Shown here: piece after piece, positions 27,219 to 34,061 of the stretch | Layout of the letters: every line of letters begins with the position of its first letter | Numbering within the stretch: the first letter of the stretch is position 1 | Assembly: GCA_964641395.1 (NCBI GenBank) | Contig: CAZXKQ010000005.1 | Coordinates: forward strand, 1 to 64,000 | Direction: 5' to 3' | Source of the DNA: CANQBR01 sp964641395 | GTDB lineage: Bacteria; Bacillota; Negativicutes; Acidaminococcales; Acidaminococcaceae | DNA: 64,000 nt | Notes under the pieces: generated by a model | Told to the model about the DNA's origin: nothing | Databases searched by the model: none | The model's input: the letters and a program-made list of their open reading frames with translations, nothing else | Translations under genes and position numbers: made by a program

Positions 27219-28250
27219 ATGCTTGCCCAGGCCCCTGACCAGGCTAAAACCACCCTAGGCCCCCTAGGCCTGAGCCGCAGTCTGTGGCGGGCCCTGGTGC
27301 TGGCGGCCTTCGCCCTGCTGGCCCTGGCGGGCCTCTTTTTGAGCCTCACCCAGGGCTCTACCACCATCAGCATGGGCCAGGTCTGGTCCCTTTTGCTGGA
27401 GCCGGATGGGGGAGCGGCCAGCCAGATCATCTGGAATATCCGCCTGCCCCGCACCATCGTGGCTGCCCTGGTGGGCATCAACCTCTCTCTGTCCGGGGCC
27501 ATCTTGCAGGCCATTATGGGCAACCCCCTGGCCGACCCTCACATCATCGGCATCTCCGCCGGGGCCGGCCTGGCCGGGGTGGCCATTATGATCCTGCTGC
27601 CCCAGCTCACCTATCTGATCACCCCCTGCGCCTTCTGCGGCGCCCTGCTGGCCGCCATCCTCATCTACATCTTGGCCTGGAAGGACGGCATCAAGCCGGT
27701 CCGGGTCATCCTGGCAGGGGTGGCGGTGAGCGCCTTCCTCAGCGCCGGCATCAGCGGCCTGATGATCTTTTACAGCGACCGGGTCCACGGGGCCCTGATG
27801 TGGATGGTAGGGGGCCTGGCCGCCCGTAGCTGGCCCCACGCCCTCCTCATCGCCCCCTATGCCGCCCTAGGCCTGGTACTGGCCCTGGCCGCAGCCTCCC
27901 ACCTGAACATCCTCCTGCTGGGGGACGAGATGGCCCGGGGCCTGGGCCTCAACGTGGAGCTCACCCGCCTGGCCCTCACCGCCATCGCCGCCCTCCTGGC
28001 CGCCAGCAGCGTCAGCGTAGTAGGCCTGCTGGGCTTTGTAGGCCTCATCGTGCCCCACGGGGCCAGGTTGCTGTTAGGCAGTGATTACCGCTACCTGCTG
28101 CCGGGAGCGGCCCTGCTAGGGGTGGCGGTGGTCACCCTCAGCGACACCTTCGCCCGGGTGGTCTTCGCCCCTATAGAGCTGCCAGTAGGCATCATCATGG
28201 CCTTCATCGGCGCCCCCTTCTTCCTCTTCTTGCTCAGGAGGGAACTATGA
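27219..28250 (+). CDS. FecCD/BtuC-type ABC importer permease
   Basis: This 343-residue integral membrane protein has about nine to ten hydrophobic helices, as in the FecCD family. The typical segments IRLPRTIVAALVG (near 75), GNPLADPHIIGIS (near 103) and LLGFVGLIVPHGARLL (near 268, the coupling-helix region) are intact. It begins 1 nt after the binding-protein stop and overlaps the ATPase start by 4 nt (ATGA), so the three proteins are made as one unit. Confidence 0.92.
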   Translation: MLAQAPDQAKTTLGPLGLSRSLWRALVLAAFALLALAGLFLSLTQGSTTISMGQVWSLLLEPDGGAASQIIWNIRLPRTIVAALVGINLSLSGAILQAIMGNPLADPHIIGISAGAGLAGVAIMILLPQLTYLITPCAFCGALLAAILIYILAWKDGIKPVRVILAGVAVSAFLSAGISGLMIFYSDRVHGALMWMVGGLAARSWPHALLIAPYAALGLVLALAAASHLNILLLGDEMARGLGLNVELTRLALTAIAALLAASSVSVVGLLGFVGLIVPHGARLLLGSDYRYLLPGAALLGVAVVTLSDTFARVVFAPIELPVGIIMAFIGAPFFLFLLRREL

Positions 28251-29050
28251 GCCAGGTCCAGGAAGCCATCCTCAGCACCCACAACCTCTCCGTCACCCTC
28301 AACAAGAAGGGGATAGTGGCGGAGCTTGATATCGCCATCCCCGCCGGCTCCGTCAGCTGCATCATCGGCCCTAACGGCTGTGGCAAAAGCACCACCCTGA
28401 AGGCCATGGCCCGGATGCTGCCCTACGAGGGGAGCATCACCTTCCAGGGTGCGGAGCTCCGCTCCTACAGCAGCCGCAGGCTGGCCAAGCAGCTGGCCAT
28501 CCTCACCCAGTCCCCTCAGGCCCCCTTGGACCTGACGGTGGGGGACTTGGTAGAGCGGGGCCGCTTTCCCCACCGCTCCTTCCTAGGCCGCACAACGGCG
28601 GAGGACAGGGAGCAGGTCGCCTGGGCCCTGGCAGAGACCAACCTGGCCTCCCTTAGGGGCCGGCTCCTCAGCACCCTTTCCGGCGGGGAGCGGCAGCGGG
28701 CCTGGATCGCCATGGCCCTGGCCCAGCGGCCCCAGCTGTTGTTCTTAGACGAGCCCACCACCTACCTGGACATCAGCCACCAGTTGGAGGTGATGAGCCT
28801 CATCCGCCGCTTGAACAGGGAGCTGGGGCTGACCATCGTCATGGTGCTCCACGACATCAACCAGGTGCTCCGCTACAGCCAGCAGGTCTACGTCATCAAG
28901 GACGGCCGCCTGGTGGCGGCAGGGGAGCCGGAGGCGGTGATAACCGTGGACCTCTTGCGCCAGGTCTACGGCGTAGAGGCGGATGAGTTCACTACTGCCG
29001 GCGGCCGCCGGGTGCTGCTGCCCAGGGAGGCAGAGGGAAGGCGTACTTAG
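28247..29050 (+). CDS. ABC importer ATPase (FecE/BtuD-like)
   Basis: This 267-residue ATP-binding subunit carries Walker A GPNGCGKST (near 42), ABC signature LSGGERQRAWIAMALAQ (near 143), Walker B LLFLDEPTTYLDI and the switch His in VLHDINQV. It powers uptake through the preceding permease. After its stop I saw no strong terminator before the ccpN promoter. Confidence 0.93.
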   Translation: MSQVQEAILSTHNLSVTLNKKGIVAELDIAIPAGSVSCIIGPNGCGKSTTLKAMARMLPYEGSITFQGAELRSYSSRRLAKQLAILTQSPQAPLDLTVGDLVERGRFPHRSFLGRTTAEDREQVAWALAETNLASLRGRLLSTLSGGERQRAWIAMALAQRPQLLFLDEPTTYLDISHQLEVMSLIRRLNRELGLTIVMVLHDINQVLRYSQQVYVIKDGRLVAAGEPEAVITVDLLRQVYGVEADEFTTAGGRRVLLPREAEGRRT

Positions 29051-29096
29051 TTGCAAAAAAGTCACAGCTTTAGGCTTAAATTTCGCCTTTTACACC

Positions 29097-29126
29097 TTGA
29101 ATAGTATATACTAGTTGGTGTATAAT
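29097..29126 (+). promoter_or_regulatory. Promoter and palindromic operator of ccpN
   Basis: TTGAAT (29097-29102) and TATAAT (29121-29126) are 18 bp apart. The spacer holds a perfect 12-bp palindrome TAGTATATACTA (29102-29113), similar in AT-rich character to CcpN sites. The -10 is itself framed by GGTG/CACC. CcpN-type self-regulation is a reasonable inference. Confidence 0.65.
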
Positions 29127-29168
29127 CACCTTAACCTACCATGTTGGTGAATAAAGGGGGCGATCCTC

Positions 29169-29819
29169 ATTTCCTTAAGCACTAGACAGAAGCAGATTGC
29201 AGAAATTGTACGCCTAGACGGCCCCATCACTGGTGAAAAGATCGCAGCCCGGCTCAGCGTAACCCGCGCTGCCCTCCGCAGTGATCTTGCTATCTTGGTA
29301 ATGGGAGGCATCCTGGATGCCAGGCCCAAGGTAGGCTACTTCTACACAGGCAAGAATACTTTGGGCATGTTGATGGAGGAGATCTCCGCCATCCGGGTGC
29401 GGGACCTCCAGTCCATCCCGGTGGTCATCTCCCAGGAGAAGAGCGCCTACGAGGCCATGGTCACCATGTTCCTAGAAGACGTAGGCACCCTCTTCGTGCT
29501 GGACGAGGCCGGCCTGCTGTGCGGCATCCTGTCCCGCAAGGATCTTTTAAAGGCGGCCCTCAACAATGGGGACCCCCGGGAGGTACCCCTGGTGCTGGCC
29601 ATGACCCCCCTGAGCAAGATCATCGTGGCCAGCCCTGATGAATCGGTGGCCGCCGCCGCCCGCCGGCTGATCGACAACGAGATCGACTGTCTGCCAGTGG
29701 TGCAGACGGTGGACGACGGCAACCGGAGCTACGAGGTGGTGGGCCGCATCACCAAGACTAATTTCACCCGCCTGCTAGTGGACTTGGCAGAAGGAAAGGG
29801 AGGTAATTATCATAAGTAA
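29169..29819 (+). CDS. ccpN: CcpN-type transcriptional repressor (HTH plus two CBS domains), ATT start
   Basis: This 216-residue regulator has an N-terminal helix-turn-helix (TRQKQIAEIV, GPITGEKIAARL, TRAALRSDLAIL) and a pair of CBS domains from about residue 75 that sense nucleotides. In Bacillus, CcpN represses gluconeogenic genes. No ATG, GTG or TTG exists in frame between the upstream stop (29148-29150) and the helix-turn-helix. ATT at 29169 lies 8 nt after AAAGGGGG and gives an N-terminus of exactly the family length (M-SLSTRQ against M-ELTKRQ). A 14-codon reading frame (ATG 29141) overlaps the start in another frame. The PPDK regulator gene overlaps its end by 8 nt. Confidence 0.85.
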   Translation: MSLSTRQKQIAEIVRLDGPITGEKIAARLSVTRAALRSDLAILVMGGILDARPKVGYFYTGKNTLGMLMEEISAIRVRDLQSIPVVISQEKSAYEAMVTMFLEDVGTLFVLDEAGLLCGILSRKDLLKAALNNGDPREVPLVLAMTPLSKIIVASPDESVAAAARRLIDNEIDCLPVVQTVDDGNRSYEVVGRITKTNFTRLLVDLAEGKGGNYHK

Positions 29820-30642
29820 AGAAAGTCCTATTATCTATGCCGTATCTGACTCCATAGGCGAAACTGCGGAATCAGTGATCCGGGCTACCACTAGCCAGTT
29901 CGCCCCTAGCAAGTTCGACGTCATCAGGGTGCCCTATATCAGGGAGCCAGAGGCAGTGGACAGGATAGTGGAGGAGGCTGCCGCCAACCACGGGGTGATC
30001 TGCTACACCCTGGTCTCCCCTGAACTGCGGGAGCACATGGCCGGCCAGGCTGCGGCCCGGCATGTACAGGTAGTGGACGTACTAGGACCTATGCTGAAGT
30101 CCATAGAGGAGGGGACCGGCCTCACCCCTCTCAACCAGGCCGGCCTCATCCACAGTTTAGACCATGATTACTTTGACCGGGTGGAGGCAGTGGAGTTCGC
30201 CGTCAAGTACGACGACGGCAAGAACCCCCTAGGCATCTTGAAGGCGGACGTGGTGATTATCGGCGTCAGCCGCACCTCCAAGACCCCCCTCTCCATGTAC
30301 CTGGCCCATAAAAAGATCAAGGTGGCCAATGTGCCCCTGGTGCCGGAACTGCAGCCTCCTGAGGAGCTGTTCCAGGTGCCTGCCTACAAGGTCATCGGCC
30401 TCCTCATCGAGCCCCAGGAGCTGACCACCATCCGAGGCGAGCGCTTGAAGGCCATGGGCCTGGCGGATACCTCCACCTATGCGGATCTGCAGCGGATCAA
30501 CGAAGAGCTGGCCTATGCCAGGGGGATCATGCGGCGCATCCACTGCCAGGTCATCAACGTTTCCAACCGGGCCATCGAGGAGACTGCCGGGCTCATCCTG
30601 GCCTATGTGGCCAAAAACAAAGAGCGCCAGGGAGAGCCCTGA
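29812..30642 (+). CDS. Pyruvate, phosphate dikinase regulatory protein (kinase/phosphorylase), ATA start
   Basis: This DUF299/YqfL-type protein (about 276 residues) phosphorylates and dephosphorylates PPDK, switching it with energy state. The family N-terminus IIYAVSDSIGETAE and the P-loop GVSRTSKTPLSMYLA are present. The first canonical start in frame (GTG 29875) would remove the conserved SDSIGETAE region. Upstream to the stop at 29776 only ATT, ATC and ATA occur in place. ATA at 29812 is 8 nt after AAAGGGAGG and sits where relatives have ATGAGTAAA; ATC at 29809 is the alternative. Its neighbour ccpN controls the same gluconeogenic switch; ppdK itself is not in the window. Confidence 0.85.
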   Translation: MSKESPIIYAVSDSIGETAESVIRATTSQFAPSKFDVIRVPYIREPEAVDRIVEEAAANHGVICYTLVSPELREHMAGQAAARHVQVVDVLGPMLKSIEEGTGLTPLNQAGLIHSLDHDYFDRVEAVEFAVKYDDGKNPLGILKADVVIIGVSRTSKTPLSMYLAHKKIKVANVPLVPELQPPEELFQVPAYKVIGLLIEPQELTTIRGERLKAMGLADTSTYADLQRINEELAYARGIMRRIHCQVINVSNRAIEETAGLILAYVAKNKERQGEP

Positions 30643-30676
30643 CGCCGCCGTACTAGTCTTTACACTCATCATTTAA

Positions 30677-30706
30677 GGGGCTTCCGCAGCTGGCGGAGGC
30701 CCCCTG
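30677..30706 (+). terminator. Hairpin terminator after the PPDK regulator
   Basis: GGGGCTTCCGC (30677-30687) pairs with GCGGAGGCCCC (30693-30703), one GU pair. The tail has few Ts, so it may work weakly. Confidence 0.55.
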
Positions 30707-30717
30707 TGCTTCTGTGC

Positions 30718-30757
30718 TTAAAAACTGGGGTTGCCGGTGCCTAGCCAGCCGCCGCCA
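30718..30757 (-). repeat. Tail repeat, copy 1
   Basis: The 3' end of the gene (about 30722-30757) is repeated with two or three mismatches at 31060-31095. Both copies encode GGGW-x-GTGNPS plus one hydrophobic residue before the stop. The similarity stops at the tail; the membrane parts differ. Confidence 0.7.
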
Positions 30758-31017
30758 TCGCCGCCGCTGCCAGAGCCCCAGCCGCCGCCCTTATCCTGCC
30801 GTCTTTCTTCTTCCTGGCGCCGGCGTTTTTCCTCCTCACTCTCCAACAGGCCTATGCTCTGCAGGAAGGAGGCGGCCACCCGGTAGAAGAAGTAGAGGAG
30901 GCCTGCCGCCAGGCCTATTTGTAACAGCAGCAGCCAGCCCTCCGGTCCTACCAGCAAGAGGCTGATGACCAGCAGCAGGCAGCCGCCTAACAGCACTTCT
31001 TTCACTAATGACAGCAT
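30718..31017 (-). CDS. Small membrane protein with glycine-rich GTGNPS tail (copy 1)
   Basis: This 99-residue protein starts at ATG 31017 after AAGGA. Two hydrophobic helices (about 8-24 and 27-48) are followed by a charged EEEKRRRQEEERRQ helix and a glycine/serine tail ending GGGWLGTGNPSF. I do not recognise the family. Its tail is nearly the same as that of the next small gene upstream (31055-31246), at both protein and DNA level, so the two are related or share a functional signal. They lie 37 nt apart on one strand and are probably co-transcribed. Confidence 0.65.
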   Translation of the reverse strand: MLSLVKEVLLGGCLLLVISLLLVGPEGWLLLLQIGLAAGLLYFFYRVAASFLQSIGLLESEEEKRRRQEEERRQDKGGGWGSGSGGDGGGWLGTGNPSF

Positions 31018-31054
31018 AATGCTAGCTTCCTTCTGAGATCCTGCTAGGGACAGG

Positions 31055-31095
31055 CTACATACTGGGGTTGCCGGTGCCCTGCCAGCCGCCGCCGC
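31055..31095 (-). repeat. Tail repeat, copy 2
   Basis: Second copy of the GGGWxGTGNPS-coding repeat; see 30718-30757. Confidence 0.7.
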
Positions 31096-31246
31096 TGCCG
31101 CCGTCGTCGCCACCGCCGCCGCCAAAGAGGAAGCGCAGCAAATGATAGAGACCCCAGATGGCGCCTAAAAGGGCCAGACCCGCTACCACGGCCCCTAGGC
31201 CGCCGCGAAAAAGGATGATCAACAACAAGCCGATGGCTTTACCCAT
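31055..31246 (-). CDS. Small membrane protein with glycine-rich GTGNPS tail (copy 2)
   Basis: This 63-residue protein (start ATG 31246, preceded by AGGGGG) has one or two hydrophobic helices (IGLLLIILF and AVVAGLALLGAIWGLYHLLRF), then GGGGGDDGGSGGGWQGTGNPSM. A longer frame opens at 31288, but that ATG lies in the -10 element and cannot be on the message. The final GGGWxGTGNPS motif matches the neighbouring gene. Function unknown. The glycine spacer suggests a flexible display of the terminal motif. Confidence 0.65.
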   Translation of the reverse strand: MGKAIGLLLIILFRGGLGAVVAGLALLGAIWGLYHLLRFLFGGGGGDDGGSGGGWQGTGNPSM

Positions 31247-31286
31247 AATCTCTGACCCCCTGACTAGCACATTCATCCTAGTAGTC

Positions 31287-31295
31287 ATTATAGCA
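31287..31295 (-). promoter_or_regulatory. Extended -10 promoter of the two tail-motif genes
   Basis: On the minus strand TGCTATAAT is a perfect TGn-TATAAT. No clear -35 at the right distance. The start point would be near 31280, giving a leader of about 34 nt to the ATG at 31246. Confidence 0.55.
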
Positions 31296-31323
31296 TAAAA
31301 AGGGGCTGGAGCCTAGGGCCATT

Positions 31324-31356
31324 TTTACCCCCTGCCTTGGGCGGGGGTAAATTTTA
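31324..31356 (+). terminator. Hairpin in the divergent gap
   Basis: TTTACCCCC (31324-31332) pairs perfectly with GGGGGTAAA (31343-31351), 9 bp, flanked by A/T runs on both sides. It looks like a bidirectional terminator, although it lies between two divergent promoters. The following DNA to about 31540 holds nothing I can name. Confidence 0.5.
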
Positions 31357-31543
31357 CATAATATATATTATCGGACTATGTTTCTCTCTTTCTTTCTCCC
31401 TCCCCTACGGCGGCGCCAGACAGAGCTCCCTGGACTGCGGTGCTTTCGGAGGCACAGTCAGCAGCAGCCCAGGCCCTCTATGCCCAGCTTTTAGCTGCCT
31501 GCATTCACAGCCAGCCCTGCTGAAAAATAGCTGGGCCCCTTCT

Positions 31544-31573
31544 TTGACAAGGGCCCCGTCCTTGTGCTATACT
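31544..31573 (+). promoter_or_regulatory. Promoter of the 38-residue membrane peptide gene
   Basis: Perfect TTGACA (31544-31549) and TATACT (31568-31573) with an 18-bp spacer. The start point would be about 40 nt before the ATG at 31618. Confidence 0.75.
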
Positions 31574-31617
31574 GGCCCTAGATATTAAATCAGCCTTACG
31601 TCGAGGAAGTGGTCTCC

Positions 31618-31734
31618 ATGGCAGCTCAAAAACGCAGCGCCCTAGGTAAGTTAGGCAGGTTCCTTCTGCTTTTGGCCGTGGGCCTTGTGGCCTCCTGCAT
31701 CCTGCTGGAGGTTATCATCCGCATCAGCCACTAG
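31618..31734 (+). CDS. 38-residue single-pass membrane peptide
   Basis: This short frame begins MAAQKRSALGKLGR and continues into a strongly hydrophobic helix (FLLLLAVGLVASCILLEVIIR) before ending ISH. The positive N-terminus suggests N-in orientation. A GAGGAAG ribosome-binding site, a consensus promoter and a terminator (31832-31856) frame it as a complete gene, although the peptide is very short and unrecognised. It could be a regulatory membrane peptide or a type I toxin-like product; no antisense RNA was identified. Alternatively the transcript is a small RNA. Confidence 0.55.
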   Translation: MAAQKRSALGKLGRFLLLLAVGLVASCILLEVIIRISH

Positions 31735-31831
31735 CCTTGGCTCCTGCCGGGCATCAGTAGCTGCCAACCCTGGCCTGAGCTTCTGGTCTGCCTGTCCTAG
31801 CCTGGTCCCTCCTGTGCCCATCCACAGCCGT

Positions 31832-31856
31832 CCTGCCCCAGAGGCAGGGCTTTTTT
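31832..31856 (+). terminator. Intrinsic terminator of the peptide gene
   Basis: CCTGCC (31832-31837) with GGCAGG (31843-31848), then GC and six Ts. Confidence 0.8.
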
Positions 31857-31881
31857 CTTCTTCTACTATGGCCCCCTGCTT

Positions 31882-31898
31882 ACTAGAGAAACTCTAGT
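31882..31898. repeat. Perfect inverted repeat
   Basis: ACTAGAG-AAA-CTCTAGT, 7-bp arms and 3-nt loop, in AT-rich DNA. It may be an operator for the acyltransferase gene or a structural hairpin. Nothing else was recognised between the terminator at 31856 and the promoter near 32039. Confidence 0.4.
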
Positions 31899-32038
31899 TA
31901 CTATCTAGAATTATTCCTATCTAACACTATGATTGGCTCGCATAGCGCTACATAATTGGCATCTAGCTGGAACCTCCTGCCCTCCTGGCCGCCTCCTTTT
32001 TAGGAATGGCATCCCTGCCAGTTTTGTGCACTGCCTCC

Positions 32039-32068
32039 TTGCCCTCCTGCCGCCCCTTGCTATATAAT
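32039..32068 (+). promoter_or_regulatory. Promoter of the acyltransferase gene
   Basis: TTGCCC (32039-32044), 18 bp, TATAAT (32063-32068). The ATG is at 32100 after AAAGGAGC. Confidence 0.55.
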
Positions 32069-32099
32069 GAAGGGAACTAGTCAGTAAAGGAGCACCTCC

Positions 32100-33260
32100 A
32101 TGCGCAACCAAGTGATCGAAAACCTACGGGGCCTCTGCCTGTTAGGGGTCATAGCCATCCACATCGGCTCCCTGGCCCTCCAGCCAGGCAACTTCCCCCT
32201 CTATATCAGCCTGGAAGTGCTGAGCCGGTACAGCGTGCCTGCCTTCTTCTTCATCAGCGGCTACGGCCTCTTCTGCCGCCGCCTCTCCGAACCTTCGCCT
32301 AAGGAGCCCGGCCTGCCTGCGGCCCTGGCAGCCGGTTATCGGCCCTACCTGGGGCAGCGGCTGCTCCGCTGCGGCCTGCCCTACCTGTGCTGGTCCTTCC
32401 TCTACCTGGCCTACTTCGCCCTCATCCTGCCTCCCGGCTCCGTCAGCTTCGCCCCCGGCCGCCTGGCCACCGTCCTCTTGTTCGGCCTGGCCTGCTACCA
32501 CCTGTACTTCATGGTGATCCTCCTCTGGTTCTACGCCCTGCTGCCCCTCTGGCAGCGGCTGCTGGCCGTCCTCTGCCGCCTAGGGCTGCCCCTGGGCCTG
32601 GGCCTCCTCTTCGCAGCCCAGCTGGCCTTTAACTGGTGGACCTGCCACCCAGGCCTAGACAGCAGCCACTGGCCCTCCCTGGCCCGGGACTTTTTCACCT
32701 ACCGGCTAAACTACCTGCCCCTCCACTACCTCTTCGTCTTTATGCTAGGGGCGGCGGCGGCCCTCTACTGGCAGCCCTGCTGCCGCTACCTGAAGAAATA
32801 CGCCCTGTTGGTCTGCCTCTTCTTTGTGGCCGGCAGCGGCTGGGACGTGTACAGCTGTTACGCCGCCATGGTCCACCAGCACTACACCCTGGTGGAGGTG
32901 GCCAACACCTACCACCAGCTCAGCCCCCAGGGCCTGCTTTACACCGCTGCCGCCCTGCCCTTCTTCTGCCTCTGCCTCCTCTATCTGGAAAAAGCCAGTC
33001 CTACCAACCGGCTGGCAGCCCTCCTGCACAGGGCCATTGCCCTCCTAGGCAGCTATTCCATGCTCCTCTACCTGGTCCATCCCCTGGTGCTGGACTGGCT
33101 CACCAGCTTCTACCACCGCTGGGGCATCGTGATGACGGTGAAGCGGGTCTGCTGCAGCTACCTAGCGGTCCTGCTAGGCAGCCTCCTCCTCAGCTGGCTC
33201 CTCCGCCGCCTCTGCCGCCGCTCCTCCCTGCTAGGCCTCCTCCTCACCGGCCGCCCCTAA
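32100..33260 (+). CDS. Acyltransferase-3 family membrane protein
   Basis: This 386-residue polytopic protein has about ten hydrophobic helices. The N-terminal pattern NLRGLCLLGVIAIHI carries the Arg and His of the acyltransferase-3 (OafA/WecH/Tr-type) family, and PAFFFISGYGLFC follows. Members acetylate or otherwise acylate cell-surface sugars, peptidoglycan or exported polymers; the target here is unknown and no polysaccharide genes are adjacent. The single gene has its own promoter and ends at a hairpin terminator. Confidence 0.85.
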   Translation: MRNQVIENLRGLCLLGVIAIHIGSLALQPGNFPLYISLEVLSRYSVPAFFFISGYGLFCRRLSEPSPKEPGLPAALAAGYRPYLGQRLLRCGLPYLCWSFLYLAYFALILPPGSVSFAPGRLATVLLFGLACYHLYFMVILLWFYALLPLWQRLLAVLCRLGLPLGLGLLFAAQLAFNWWTCHPGLDSSHWPSLARDFFTYRLNYLPLHYLFVFMLGAAAALYWQPCCRYLKKYALLVCLFFVAGSGWDVYSCYAAMVHQHYTLVEVANTYHQLSPQGLLYTAAALPFFCLCLLYLEKASPTNRLAALLHRAIALLGSYSMLLYLVHPLVLDWLTSFYHRWGIVMTVKRVCCSYLAVLLGSLLLSWLLRRLCRRSSLLGLLLTGRP

Positions 33261-33280
33261 GGGACTCTGTAAAACGAGAA

Positions 33281-33313
33281 AAGCCCTGCTGCTCTGCAGG
33301 GCTCTTTTCTTTT
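33281..33313 (+). terminator. Terminator shared by the acyltransferase gene and bioY
   Basis: AGCCCTGC (33282-33289) pairs with GCAGGGCT (33296-33303), then CTTTTCTTTT. The A-rich opposite flank suggests bidirectional action between the convergent genes. Confidence 0.85.
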
Positions 33314-33346
33314 GCTCTTATTTGCAAGCCTCCTCAAGCTGAGAAG

Positions 33347-33889
33347 CTACTGGTTCCCGCTGGTGAGCCGCAGGATGGGCCGGGCCAGGTAGGCGGCGGC
33401 CACCGCCTTCAGTATATCCAGGGGTAGAAAGGTCACTACGCCGATGAGGAAGGCCTTGAGGCTGTCCAGCTCCGTAAGCAGGAAGAGTTGCCCCAGGCCG
33501 GCCAGCAAGGTGAGGGGCACCCCCACGAAGATGCCTAGAAGGGAGTAAGAGAGGAAGTCGTAGCTGCTCTTTCTAAAGTAGGCCAGGGCCACCGCCGTGA
33601 GGAGGAAGCCGAAGTAATAACCTCCCGTAGGCCCGAAGAGCTTGCCCGGCCCTGCCGTACCGCCGCTGAACACCGGCACCCCCGCCACCCCTAGGAGGAT
33701 GTAGATGAGGAAGGTGAAGAAGGCCTGGCGGGTCGTCAGGATGAAGCCGGTGAGGTTCACCGTCAGCGGCAGGATGGAGATGGGAGAAAGGGTGAAGGGC
33801 AGGGGTATCATGATGTAGGCGGCGATGCTGTTCACCGCCACCATCAAGGCCACCTTGGTCATCCCCTGGATCTTGTCTGCCTGTCCCAT
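33347..33889 (-). CDS. bioY: Biotin transporter substrate-binding protein BioY
   Basis: BioY (180 residues, about six membrane helices) is the biotin-specific S component of an ECF transporter. Family segments include the conserved region GPTGGYYFGF near residue 86 and a Leu/Ala-rich C-terminal helix with LPLDILKA. The energising EcfA/A'/T genes are not adjacent, so it probably shares a general ECF module. AGGAGGAGG precedes the ATG. A BirA-type operator overlaps its promoter. Confidence 0.93.
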   Translation of the reverse strand: MGQADKIQGMTKVALMVAVNSIAAYIMIPLPFTLSPISILPLTVNLTGFILTTRQAFFTFLIYILLGVAGVPVFSGGTAGPGKLFGPTGGYYFGFLLTAVALAYFRKSSYDFLSYSLLGIFVGVPLTLLAGLGQLFLLTELDSLKAFLIGVVTFLPLDILKAVAAAYLARPILRLTSGNQ

Positions 33890-33932
33890 AGCTCCTCCTC
33901 CTCTAGCACTTAGTCAGCAGATGTATGAGAAG

Positions 33933-33985
33933 ATTATATGCTAGGCTGCCACTTTTGTCAACCGAATTTTGCGTTAAGTTTACAA
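33933..33985 (-). promoter_or_regulatory. Consensus promoter with BirA operator upstream of bioY
   Basis: On the minus strand TTGACA (33956-33961), 17 bp and TATAAT (33933-33938) are fully consensus. TTGTAAAC (33978-33985), 15 nt and GTTGACAA (33955-33962) match the BirA operator (TTGTAAAC-N15-GTTTACAA) with one mismatch, and the second half-site covers the -35. Biotin-loaded BirA should repress bioY. Confidence 0.85.
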
Positions 33986-34011
33986 AATAGGCGGTTTACT
34001 AACTGGCCACT

Positions 34012-34035
34012 AAAAAGGCGGCCTGGCGGCCGCCT
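34012..34035 (-). terminator. Terminator of the trk-larA operon
   Basis: On the minus strand AGGCGGCC and GGCCGCCT (8 bp, 4-nt loop) are followed by TTTT. Confidence 0.8.
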
Positions 34036-34061
34036 GTCCTCCCTGGGCAGTTGCCCCTCCC

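Noticed and set aside
29141..29185. The ATG 29141 frame as the true ccpN start through a frameshift
   Set aside because: The family N-terminus already fits exactly from ATT 29169, and the peptide of this frame has no similarity to CcpN. It is kept only as a possible coupling frame.
30983..31125. Long N-terminal extension of the first tail-motif protein
   Set aside because: The Ala-rich extension is the antisense-like reading of the neighbouring gene's Gly tail; the ATG at 31017 has the ribosome-binding site and begins the hydrophobic helix.
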